In this document: piece after piece, positions 15,097 to 22,218 of the stretch
How the letters are laid out: every line of letters begins with the position of its first letter
Numbering within the stretch: position 1 is the stretch's first letter
Notes under the pieces: generated by a model
What the model was told of the DNA's origin: nothing
Seen by the model: only the letters and a program-made list of their open reading frames with translations
Databases searched by the model: none
Origin: Schlegelella_A sp965246805
GTDB lineage: Bacteria; Pseudomonadota; Gammaproteobacteria; Burkholderiales; Burkholderiaceae_C
Reading direction: 5' to 3'
Assembly (NCBI GenBank): GCA_965246805.1
Contig: CBDFFO010000007.1
Span: 62,001-126,000 of the forward strand
DNA: 64,000 nucleotides
Program-made: the position numbers and the translations under genes

Positions 15097-17022
15097 ATGA
15101 GTGTGTCCATTGCCTTACCGCTTGTTCTAAAGCTGTTTGGGGCTTCCAGAACAGCTTCTGCGCACGAGCCGCTCAACGATCGGCTGCCGAAGAACCAGCT
15201 AGACGGTGTGCAGCGGCACGTCATCAGAGCGGCAATCATCAATTCGGCTCTTGCCGCGTTTCTCGTGCCGTTCCTGACACCGACCTTCGGTTGGAATCCA
15301 ACCCATGCATGGTTAGCAGTCAAGCTGGCGATTTCGGCGATTCGGGTCGTAGCGGCGCTGGCTTACTCGCGCTCCTACTGGCCGATGGCGGATGGGCATA
15401 CTTCGCGTCAACTGACGTTGTTTCTGTTGGCTGTCGACGGGGCCATCTGGGGAGCGGGCGGAGCATGGTGCGCTTTTGGCCCGAGCGAATACACCTGTCT
15501 GACATGCGCCGTCCTCTGCAGTGTCGCCTTGATGGCCACCCACGGCTTTAGCACGATGGCATCAGCTTCAGTCGCTTATGTCAGCTTCATGCTGTTGCCA
15601 TTGGCCATCGCCGTGGCCTTTCGAGGCGATGCCATCGGCGTCTTTGCCTCGATTGGCATCATCTTGGTCCTGCTGCAATCGCTGGTTACGAGCTACGCCT
15701 CCGAGCGCCGTCTACGACGCGAATTTTTGGCGCATGAGGCGACTGAAGAAGCACGGCAAAGCGAGGCGCGCAAGTCTGATGCGTTGGCCGCCGCCCTGCT
15801 AGAAGTGAAGCGGCAGGGAGCCGTGAAGTCGCTGTTTCTCGGCACCATGAGCCATGAACTGCGAACACCGCTGCACGGCATTCTTGGTCTTACGCAGCTC
15901 ATCAGGACGCAGACCGCTGGCGATCCAACGGTGCAGCACCGTCTCTCACTGCTTGAGTCATCCGGCACGCATTTACTTGAACTGATCGGGTCGTTGCTCG
16001 ACATCTCCCGTATTGAGTCCGGAAGGCTCGAACTGAGTCCGACGAGTTTTGATCTTGCGAACGAGCTGAAAAACGTCGCTGATCTTTATAAGCTGCGGTG
16101 CGAAAGCAAGGGTCTCGATTTCAGCAGCTCGATCTCGCTAGAGGGCCCGCGGGTCCTGGGCGATGCCGCGAGGCTCCGTCAAGTGCTGCATAACCTTCTG
16201 GGCAATGCTGTCAAATTCACCAAGGGGGGACTGGTTGTTTTCAAGGTGCAGCTCAAGGGAGGCAATTTTTCGGCGGAAGTCAGGGATACGGGCCCGGGAA
16301 TTGCCGCAAGAGATATGGCCCACATCTTTGACGCATTCAAGCAAGCTGACGATTCCGCAACGCGGCCGGCTGATGGAACGGGTCTGGGACTAACCATAGC
16401 CCGTGAGATCGCCCGCGCCATGGGTGGTGACGTCACCCTCAGCAGCGCAGTCGGCGTCGGTTCGAAGTTTGTGTTTACCGCTCTGCTTCCTCAGGCCGCG
16501 GCAGCTCCGGATCAGGCGGTTCGAACGCCATCCAAGCTCCCGCACTTACGTGAAGGCTACAGCGTGCTCTTAGTAGAAGACAACGAGGTGAATGCTTTGA
16601 TCGCCACAGCAAACCTAGTGAGCATTGGCGCGCGGGTCATTCACGCGAACGACGGTTACGAAGCCATCCCTGCAGCATTCGCGAACCCGCGACCAGACTT
16701 TGTGTTCATGGATTGCCGCATGCCGGTGATGGACGGTCCGACATCTACGCGTGAAATCCGGGCCATCGAGGCGAAGCTGGGCATTGCAAATGTACCGATC
16801 GTGGCGCTGACGGCAAGTCCGAGCGACGAAGATCGGCAAGAAGCTTACCGCGCAGGAATGGATGGCCTTCTGATGAAACCTTTTACCGTTGAGCAGTTGT
16901 TGCACACGATTTCTCTTTATGCGGCAGAGGGAGTGTGCAACCAAAATCACCCTCTCTACGAATATGCCAAGTCGCTGGATGATTCAGAGGATGAGTCCTG
17001 TCATGGGCACGCCGTTCATTGA
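15097..17022 (+). CDS. Membrane hybrid sensor histidine kinase / response regulator
   Basis: 641-residue signalling protein. Residues about 45-210 form five to six hydrophobic segments with no evident periplasmic ligand domain, followed by a short coiled region. The HisKA box FLGTMSHELRTPLHGILG has phospho-acceptor His253. The ATPase domain shows RLRQVLHNLLGNAVKFT (N box), DTGPGIA (G1) and GTGLGLTIA (G2). A receiver domain (about 485-610) has VLLVEDNEVN, phospho-acceptor Asp539 in FVFMDCRMPVMDG, and LMKPF. No output domain or Hpt follows. Start ATG 15097; an upstream open frame is not family-like. Lower GC than the chromosome, like its neighbours. Its 3' end overlaps the convergent acyltransferase gene by 39 bp. 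Confidence 0.92.
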   Translation: MSVSIALPLVLKLFGASRTASAHEPLNDRLPKNQLDGVQRHVIRAAIINSALAAFLVPFLTPTFGWNPTHAWLAVKLAISAIRVVAALAYSRSYWPMADGHTSRQLTLFLLAVDGAIWGAGGAWCAFGPSEYTCLTCAVLCSVALMATHGFSTMASASVAYVSFMLLPLAIAVAFRGDAIGVFASIGIILVLLQSLVTSYASERRLRREFLAHEATEEARQSEARKSDALAAALLEVKRQGAVKSLFLGTMSHELRTPLHGILGLTQLIRTQTAGDPTVQHRLSLLESSGTHLLELIGSLLDISRIESGRLELSPTSFDLANELKNVADLYKLRCESKGLDFSSSISLEGPRVLGDAARLRQVLHNLLGNAVKFTKGGLVVFKVQLKGGNFSAEVRDTGPGIAARDMAHIFDAFKQADDSATRPADGTGLGLTIAREIARAMGGDVTLSSAVGVGSKFVFTALLPQAAAAPDQAVRTPSKLPHLREGYSVLLVEDNEVNALIATANLVSIGARVIHANDGYEAIPAAFANPRPDFVFMDCRMPVMDGPTSTREIRAIEAKLGIANVPIVALTASPSDEDRQEAYRAGMDGLLMKPFTVEQLLHTISLYAAEGVCNQNHPLYEYAKSLDDSEDESCHGHAVH

Positions 17023-17775
17023 CGGCGATCCCACCTGGATGTCTGGGTGCCAGGTCGCTGTCATGAAATCCAACAGCGGGTGGTTAATCTCACTCCAGAA
17101 GGAGTGGGCGTTGTCGACATTCAGCGCATACACGCGATGCGGCAGCGAGCCCACATAAGGAAGGACGAACCCGTCAGCCCGGTCCGGAAAGACGTCCTTG
17201 GACCCCATCTGTTTGTACGCCCGGATCAGAGATGGCTTTCGTACGCTCATGACGATGGCGCTGATGCCCTCGCGGACGGAGAACAAATAGGCCGCTTTCC
17301 ATAGCGCGAGGCGAACAAATGGGTCGGAGCCAATGGGTGCAGCAAGTCGAGTGACCTCGACGCACGGTACGTTTCTTAGGTGATCTGGGAATTCTACGTA
17401 GCGCTCCATCATGAGCTCGCCGTGTGAGCGATAGCGCGCTTGCACGCGCATCGTTCCTACCGCTTCCCCGGATAATTTGTCTTCGCAAATAAAGACCGTG
17501 GTAGAGGAATTGGCGTCGAGCGCGTCGGGCTGGGACATCGATTCTCGGTAAGCGGGCACCTTATGGCCGTAGGCTTCCGCCCTGACTTGGCACGCGCGCA
17601 AGAGGTCCGCGTGCGTCTCCGCCCGCCTAAGGGTAAAGGACATCAACTCGCTCCGCACGGGCCGTGCGACGAGTTCCCCTTTCGCCGCGACCTTTCCAAT
17701 CGTGGCGCCCGTGTCGAACGCGCCGGGAGGAGGGGAGATCTCTGTAACCGTTGCTGGCGATGTCTGACTCAACAT
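16984..17775 (-). CDS. GNAT-fold acyltransferase like FeeM N-acyl amino acid synthases / autoinducer synthases
   Basis: 263-residue protein resembling the FeeM/acyl-homoserine-lactone-synthase branch of GNAT enzymes, which transfer a fatty acyl chain from acyl-ACP to an amino-acid-type acceptor. Supporting motifs: ACQVRAEAYGHKVP (position of the R-x-x-VY helix), TVFICEDKLSGEAVGTMRVQ (core strand pair) and VEVTRLAAP followed by ALWKAAYLFSVREGISAIVMSV, then SLIRAYKQMG (typical ERLGF-like acyl pocket end). About 44 N-terminal residues precede the domain, so ATG 17643 is an alternative start. The family call is from pattern recognition without a search; the acyl product is unknown. Position opposite a hybrid kinase suggests signalling. 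Confidence 0.62.
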   Translation of the reverse strand: MLSQTSPATVTEISPPPGAFDTGATIGKVAAKGELVARPVRSELMSFTLRRAETHADLLRACQVRAEAYGHKVPAYRESMSQPDALDANSSTTVFICEDKLSGEAVGTMRVQARYRSHGELMMERYVEFPDHLRNVPCVEVTRLAAPIGSDPFVRLALWKAAYLFSVREGISAIVMSVRKPSLIRAYKQMGSKDVFPDRADGFVLPYVGSLPHRVYALNVDNAHSFWSEINHPLLDFMTATWHPDIQVGSPSMNGVPMTGLIL

Positions 17776-18081
17776 GCTATTTCGCCCCGATTCGTATCAC
17801 GAATACATCTGACGTCCGCTTGAGGCAAGCGAGACTGACACCCAATTTGACCTAGATGCGCCTGGCAGGCAATGCGCATTTAAACTTTAGCCATAAGATC
17901 GTGACTTGCATCACGCTGACTAGGTTTGAAGCCTACTATGCGGGTCTGTTCAGGTGAGGCGGCCGAAGTCACGTTGCGTTTTGAACCGACAAGCGGCAGG
18001 TCGACCTGTTGCATGCGCTCTCGCCGCGACGGATATTGATTGCGGGTTGACGCGTTCCACCTCGGCCGGGAAACAATCTTT
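17776..18081. promoter_or_regulatory. 306-bp upstream region of the acyltransferase gene
   Basis: No gene was recognised. It contains the dyad at 17790-17804 close to the acyltransferase start. A second dyad, CGTGA-N6-TCACG at 17900-17915, has the spacing of a CRP/Vfr half-site pair (GTGA-N6-TCAC). A TACTAT hexamer at about 17934-17939 on the plus strand could be a -10 element, but no plus-strand gene follows it. Confidence 0.35.
17790..17804. promoter_or_regulatory. 15-bp palindrome, candidate operator of the acyltransferase gene
   Basis: ATTCGT-ATC-ACGAAT, 6-bp perfect arms, 15-29 nt before the ATG at 17775. On the minus strand TTGCCT lies 17 nt before TATTCG, which overlaps this dyad, so a bound protein would occlude a plausible promoter. 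Confidence 0.4.
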
Positions 18082-18669
18082 TTACTCAGGCGCCACCGCC
18101 CCCGCCCCCGGCCAATCCGTATCCCCAACCCGCCGCAAGTGCATCTCGAACACCCGCAGCGGCGGTTGCTCCGCCACCAGGTGATCGCCAACCTCGTCGA
18201 ACACATTGCCCCGAACCGTGGCCGTGTAGCGGATGATCGCGCCGGGCCCGGCCGGCACCTCCCACACATAGCCATCCGCTTTGGGCGTGAATGCGAAATC
18301 GCCCGCCATGCCCATGGCGTGCGAGTGCAGGCTGTACGTGTTGGAGAAGGCGTCGAAGGCGATGGTGCCGAAGGCGTTGAACGAGACACGCCCGTCGGCC
18401 TCGTAGCCGCGACCTTCTAGAACCTTGACCGCGCCGCCCAGGAACGGGCCGATGCGCTCGGTCTGCGTGATCTCGTGTTTGCTGCCGTCCGGCCGCAAGG
18501 TCCATGCAGGGCCGCGCCACACGCCGTCGAGGAAGTGGAGCGGCGCGAGAGCGGCGCGCTGTTTGGCCAGCAGCGCTTCCGGGTCGGGTCGGCCCTGGGC
18601 TTGCGCCGTCGAAACCAGCGATGCGATGCCGATGAGCCCGGTGACCATCGCCAGGCGAACCCTCGACAT
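18082..18669 (-). CDS. Exported DUF1579-like protein
   Basis: 195-residue protein with a signal peptide (RLAMVTGLIGIASLVSTAQAQG, AQA cleavage). The mature part resembles DUF1579/lipocalin-like beta-barrel proteins: LHFLDGVWRGPAWTLRPDG at the start, ITQTERIGPFLGGAVKVLEGRGY, then YSLHSHAMGMAGDFAFTP and RYTATVRGNVFDEVGD. The biochemical role is unknown. It follows the M20 peptidase gene by 8 nt on the same strand, so the two are probably co-transcribed. GC content has returned to the chromosomal level here. Confidence 0.7.
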   Translation of the reverse strand: MSRVRLAMVTGLIGIASLVSTAQAQGRPDPEALLAKQRAALAPLHFLDGVWRGPAWTLRPDGSKHEITQTERIGPFLGGAVKVLEGRGYEADGRVSFNAFGTIAFDAFSNTYSLHSHAMGMAGDFAFTPKADGYVWEVPAGPGAIIRYTATVRGNVFDEVGDHLVAEQPPLRVFEMHLRRVGDTDWPGAGAVAPE

Positions 18670-18677
18670 CGCAGCGC

Positions 18678-20153
18678 TCACGGACACGACGCCATCACCT
18701 GCGCCACCGCGGCCGTCAGCTTCTTCCCATACGGCACATGCAGGAACTCGTTCGGCCCGTGCGCGTTGCTCTTCGGGCCGAGCACGCCGCACACCATCAT
18801 CTGGGCCCTCGGGAAGCCCTTCTGCAACATGCTCATCAGCGGGATCGTGCCGCCCTGCCCGATGTAGCCGCACGGCGCGCCGAAGTGGGCGCGCGAGGCG
18901 GCGTGCAGCGCGTCGTCGAGCCACGGCGTGAGCGCGGGTGCGTTCCAGCCGGTGGCGCCGACAGCACCGACGCGACCGTCGGCATTGAACGTGACCTTCG
19001 CGTTGTACGGCGCGTTGTCTTCGAGCAGCGTCTTCAGCGCGGCGGCGGCGGTGTTGCCGTCGATGAGCGGCGGCAAGCGCAGGCTGAGCTTGAACGCGGT
19101 GTATGGCCGCAGCACGTTGCCCGCGTCCTTCATCGCGGGGAAGCCGTCGACGCCGGTCACGGAAAGCGTCGGCTTCCACGTGCGGTTGATGAGCGCGGCG
19201 ACCGGGTCGGTGGTGGTGGGCAAGGTGGAGGTGCCGTCGGCGCCGCACGCCCACGGGAAGCGCTTCCACACCTCGTCGCCGAGGATCGCGGCCGTGGCTT
19301 CGGCCTGCGCGACGCGCTCCGACGGAATCGAGCAATGGAAGCTCTCGGGCAGCAATCGCCCGGTCTTCGAATCCTCGAGCCGGTCGAGCACTTGCCGCAG
19401 GATGCGAAAGCTCGACGGCACCAGCCCGCTCGCGTCGCCCGAGTGCACGCCTTCGGTCAGGATCTCAACCTTCAAGGTGCCGCTCACCATGCCGCGCAGG
19501 CTCGTGGTGAGCCAGAGCTGGTCGTAGTTGCCGGCGCCGCTGTCGAGGCACACCACGAGGCCGACGTCACCGAGCCGCTCGCGCAGCGCATCGATGTACA
19601 CCGGCAGGTCGAACGACCCGCTCTCTTCGCAGCTCTCGATGATGCCGACGCAGCGCGGCCGAGGGATGCCCTGGCGGTCGAGCGCCATGATGGCGGTGAT
19701 CGATGCGTACGCCGCGTAGCCGTCGTCGGCGCTGCCGCGGCCGTAGAGCAGGCCGTCCTGGTACTTCGGGGTCCACGGGCCGAGGTCGTTGCGCCAGCCG
19801 TTGAACTCGGGCTGCTTGTCGAGGTGGCCGTAGAGGCAGATGGTGTCGGTGGAGCCGGGCTTGGTCGACGGCACGTCGAAGAAGATCACCGGCGTGCGCT
19901 CGCCGATGCGGATCACCTCGAGCTTCATGCCGGCGATGTGCTTGCTCTCGATCCACGCGGCCGCATCGGTGATCACGCGCTCGATGTAGCCGTGCTCGCG
20001 CCACTCGGCATCGAACATCGGGCTCTTGGCCGGGATGGCGATGTACTCGGTGATGGCGGGCACGATCTCGTCGTCCCACACCTGGTCGACGAAGCGGCCG
20101 ATGGCTTCCGATTCGTCGGGCTGCACCGGCAGCAGCGGGTCACGTGCGTTCAT
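18678..20153 (-). CDS. M20-family zinc metallopeptidase (dipeptidase-like)
   Basis: 491-residue M20 hydrolase acting on small peptides or N-acyl amino acids. Metal and catalytic motifs are present: YGHLDKQPEF (first metal His and catalytic Asp), GRGSADDGYAAYAS (bridging Asp), IIESCEESGS (general base Glu and metal Glu), CLDSGAGNY, and a C-terminal NAHGPNEFLHV with the last metal His. A dimerisation/lid domain lies in between (LRGMVSGTLKVEILTEGVHSGDASG). No signal peptide. Its downstream partner is a secreted DUF1579-like protein. Substrate not assignable from sequence. Confidence 0.9.
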   Translation of the reverse strand: MNARDPLLPVQPDESEAIGRFVDQVWDDEIVPAITEYIAIPAKSPMFDAEWREHGYIERVITDAAAWIESKHIAGMKLEVIRIGERTPVIFFDVPSTKPGSTDTICLYGHLDKQPEFNGWRNDLGPWTPKYQDGLLYGRGSADDGYAAYASITAIMALDRQGIPRPRCVGIIESCEESGSFDLPVYIDALRERLGDVGLVVCLDSGAGNYDQLWLTTSLRGMVSGTLKVEILTEGVHSGDASGLVPSSFRILRQVLDRLEDSKTGRLLPESFHCSIPSERVAQAEATAAILGDEVWKRFPWACGADGTSTLPTTTDPVAALINRTWKPTLSVTGVDGFPAMKDAGNVLRPYTAFKLSLRLPPLIDGNTAAAALKTLLEDNAPYNAKVTFNADGRVGAVGATGWNAPALTPWLDDALHAASRAHFGAPCGYIGQGGTIPLMSMLQKGFPRAQMMVCGVLGPKSNAHGPNEFLHVPYGKKLTAAVAQVMASCP

Positions 20154-20268
20154 GGCTGGCCCCTTGTTCGCGAAAAGCTAAAGTCTAGGGCGTCTTCGGA
20201 TGGCAGCGTCGGATGGACACGAAGCGATCATGGTCCGTCGACGACGAATGAAGACCTTCGTTGCGAGG

Positions 20269-21636
20269 TCACGCCCCTCTCGAGTCCTGAGCGTCGTCAA
20301 CCGCATCCAGCGCCCGTTGCCAGCGCAGGAGTTGAGAGCGCACGCCCTTGAAGACGGCGTCTGCCGTCCGCAGTGGAAAGTCTGCCGGCAGCCTTGCCTC
20401 CAGGCTGGCGATCGCCGGTTCGACGCTTCCGACCATGGAGAGCATCGCCTCCCACACGCCAGCCACGCCGGACTTGCGGACCGCCGCGCGCCAGTGGCGG
20501 GGAAGAATGCTCTGCAAGGTGTAGTGGGCGCTCTTGGAACGAACGGCCATGGCCAGCTTCGCGGAGGACCAGGGCACGTGGTTCGGCCCCTTGCCGATGA
20601 CCGGCCAGAGCGACATCACGTCATACAGCGGCGTCATCCGGTAACGTCCCTCTGGCAAAAGGAACACGGAGAAGTTCTTGGCGTGCCCATCCGTGGCCGC
20701 GAGCAACCAGGAGGCGAGTTGCGTGCAGAGGAAGTGCGTCACGTCGGCCTGTGCGGCCTGGCCGCCCGACAGTACTTGCATGACCTGCTGCATCCCCGGG
20801 CCGCCAGAGGCCTCGTACTTGTCCCGGGAGGGCAGGCCCATCACCTGACAGAAGTCTTCCTGGGGGATGCGCGCGATCCAGCGTTGGCCATCGTCGTGCG
20901 TGAACCAGGCGCGGTCGAAGCGCTCGACGACAAGCACGGTCTGGTCACCGAAACGCGCCATGTCGGTGGTCGCCACGGGCAGCCCCAATGCTTTCAGGAA
21001 CTGCGCGCAGAGCCACTCGTTCTGAACGGAATGCGTGAGGTCCAGGCGCCGGCCACCGACGCGCCCCAGAGGCAGCTTGAGGATGTGCGTGGTCGGCGTG
21101 GCTCGCAACGGGCGTCGCCATCGGCCGTCGACGCGCAGCAAGGCGGTTTTTTCCTGGGCGCCGGCGATCGAGATGCGAAACCGGTCGTCTTCCTCCTGGC
21201 CGCCGGGGCCCGGGTCGGTCACCACACCCCGGAGATGCCTTTCGATGGCGGCATCGCTCATCGGCTCGCTGTCGAGGCGGTCGAACCCGGCGGGCTCGAC
21301 ATCGGGGGGAAGCAGTTGGACGGCGCCGACGCAGTCGCGGCCGATGGCCTGAAGCAGGTCGAACGCGTCGGTCGACCCCGTCTTGAAGCGAATCGACAGT
21401 CGGCGACGGATGCGTTCGTCATCGGGCAGCAGGTTGTCGAAATAGTTCTCGACGACGGTGCCCGAGACCGTCCGGTCGGGTGTGATCGGTATCGAGAGCG
21501 ACAGTGGTCTCGAGCGGGGAGACTGCAACCAGGTCGGTGCGTAGATGAATCGATGCGCCGCGGACCGACGGCGCTGCCAGGTTCCGACCTGCTGCCCGTT
21601 CATCCAGACCCCAAGCTCGGTCAGTCCATCAGCCAT
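20269..21636 (-). CDS. hipA: HipA-type Ser/Thr kinase toxin
   Basis: Type II toxin kinase; E. coli HipA phosphorylates glutamyl-tRNA synthetase and induces dormancy. The 455-residue protein is strikingly like E. coli HipA: SIAGAQEKTALL (about 156-167, P-loop-like, with Ser156 at the E. coli Ser150 autophosphorylation position), PTTHILKLPLG, VVERFDR, LPQEDFCQVMGLPS, YEASGGPGM, ATDGHAKNFSVF (catalytic Asp316) and TPLYDVMS (metal Asp339). No key residue is missing. It lies 27 nt downstream of hipB. The target here is presumed GltX by analogy only. Confidence 0.93.
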   Translation of the reverse strand: MADGLTELGVWMNGQQVGTWQRRRSAAHRFIYAPTWLQSPRSRPLSLSIPITPDRTVSGTVVENYFDNLLPDDERIRRRLSIRFKTGSTDAFDLLQAIGRDCVGAVQLLPPDVEPAGFDRLDSEPMSDAAIERHLRGVVTDPGPGGQEEDDRFRISIAGAQEKTALLRVDGRWRRPLRATPTTHILKLPLGRVGGRRLDLTHSVQNEWLCAQFLKALGLPVATTDMARFGDQTVLVVERFDRAWFTHDDGQRWIARIPQEDFCQVMGLPSRDKYEASGGPGMQQVMQVLSGGQAAQADVTHFLCTQLASWLLAATDGHAKNFSVFLLPEGRYRMTPLYDVMSLWPVIGKGPNHVPWSSAKLAMAVRSKSAHYTLQSILPRHWRAAVRKSGVAGVWEAMLSMVGSVEPAIASLEARLPADFPLRTADAVFKGVRSQLLRWQRALDAVDDAQDSRGA

Positions 21637-21663
21637 GAGGCATGTGCAAGCCGATGGCGTGAA

Positions 21664-22005
21664 TCACCACTCGCCTTTGGGGTTGTCTTCGCTGTGTCGT
21701 CTGGTGCCGATGGGCCGCACTCGCGTGGGTGAGGGCACCCCCGATCCGCTCTGGATTCCGCTCGCTGCCTTGGTGCGGCTCGAAGAAGGGCCGCCGTCAC
21801 GAATCACGATCTGCACGTTCAGCGCGTTCAGGACCTTCATCAGTTGCTCGACACTGACCGCGCCCGGATTCGCTTCGATGTCTGCCACGCGCGATTGCAC
21901 GACCCCGAGCAAACGGGCCAGGCCGACCTGCGTCAGGCCGCGCTGCTTTCGCAACGATCGCAACTGCTGTCTCAGCTGGCCCGGGATCGAAAGGGGATAG
22001 TCCAC
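21664..22005 (-). CDS. hipB: HipB-type antitoxin, HTH repressor
   Basis: 113-residue XRE-family protein: QLRQQLRSLRKQRGLTQVGL, then LLGVVQSRVADIEANP form the HTH, followed by VEQLMKVLNALNVQIVIRD, which fits the HipB dimer strand. A long polar, probably disordered tail ends in GEW; E. coli HipB also ends in EW and its tail is the Lon-degradation signal. Starts at GTG 22005. It should neutralise HipA and repress the operon from the sites listed upstream. Tail length (about 40 residues) exceeds that of E. coli HipB. Confidence 0.9.
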   Translation of the reverse strand: MDYPLSIPGQLRQQLRSLRKQRGLTQVGLARLLGVVQSRVADIEANPGAVSVEQLMKVLNALNVQIVIRDGGPSSSRTKAASGIQSGSGVPSPTRVRPIGTRRHSEDNPKGEW

Positions 22006-22015
22006 GACGTCAGGA

Positions 22016-22033
22016 TATCGCTTTCGGGCGATT
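22016..22033. promoter_or_regulatory. HipB operator-like site 1
   Basis: TATCG-N8-CGATT, the same geometry as the E. coli HipB operator TATCC-N8-GGATA; it starts 10 nt upstream of the hipB GTG. Confidence 0.55.
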
Positions 22034-22043
22034 GGCTCAAAAA

Positions 22044-22061
22044 TATCTTTTTAAAAAGATA
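22044..22061. promoter_or_regulatory. 18-bp perfect AT-rich palindrome in the hipBA promoter region
   Basis: TATCTTTTT and its exact reverse complement AAAAAGATA, with no spacer, between operator-like sites 1 and 2. It could be a binding site for another factor or a hairpin in the leader RNA. Confidence 0.45.
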
Positions 22062-22070
22062 AATGCCATG

Positions 22071-22088
22071 AATCTTATATAAGCGATA
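22071..22088. promoter_or_regulatory. HipB operator-like site 2 (degenerate)
   Basis: AATCT-N8-CGATA; the right half is identical to the other sites, the left half is weaker. Confidence 0.4.
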
Positions 22089-22097
22089 TTTAGGTAA

Positions 22098-22115
22098 AAT
22101 CGCATAAAAGCGATA
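22098..22115. promoter_or_regulatory. HipB operator-like site 3
   Basis: AATCG-N8-CGATA, spacing identical to site 1 and 27 bp from site 2. The 22016-22115 stretch is AT-rich against high-GC surroundings. Confidence 0.5.
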
Positions 22116-22218
22116 AGTTTGCAGCCCGCTTTCCGGCTTCTTGTGGCGCTGTTCGCATCGATGACGACGGCGCGCGATGCACTTGCCCTTAGCGGGTCGC
22201 GCCACTCGCCTCATCACC

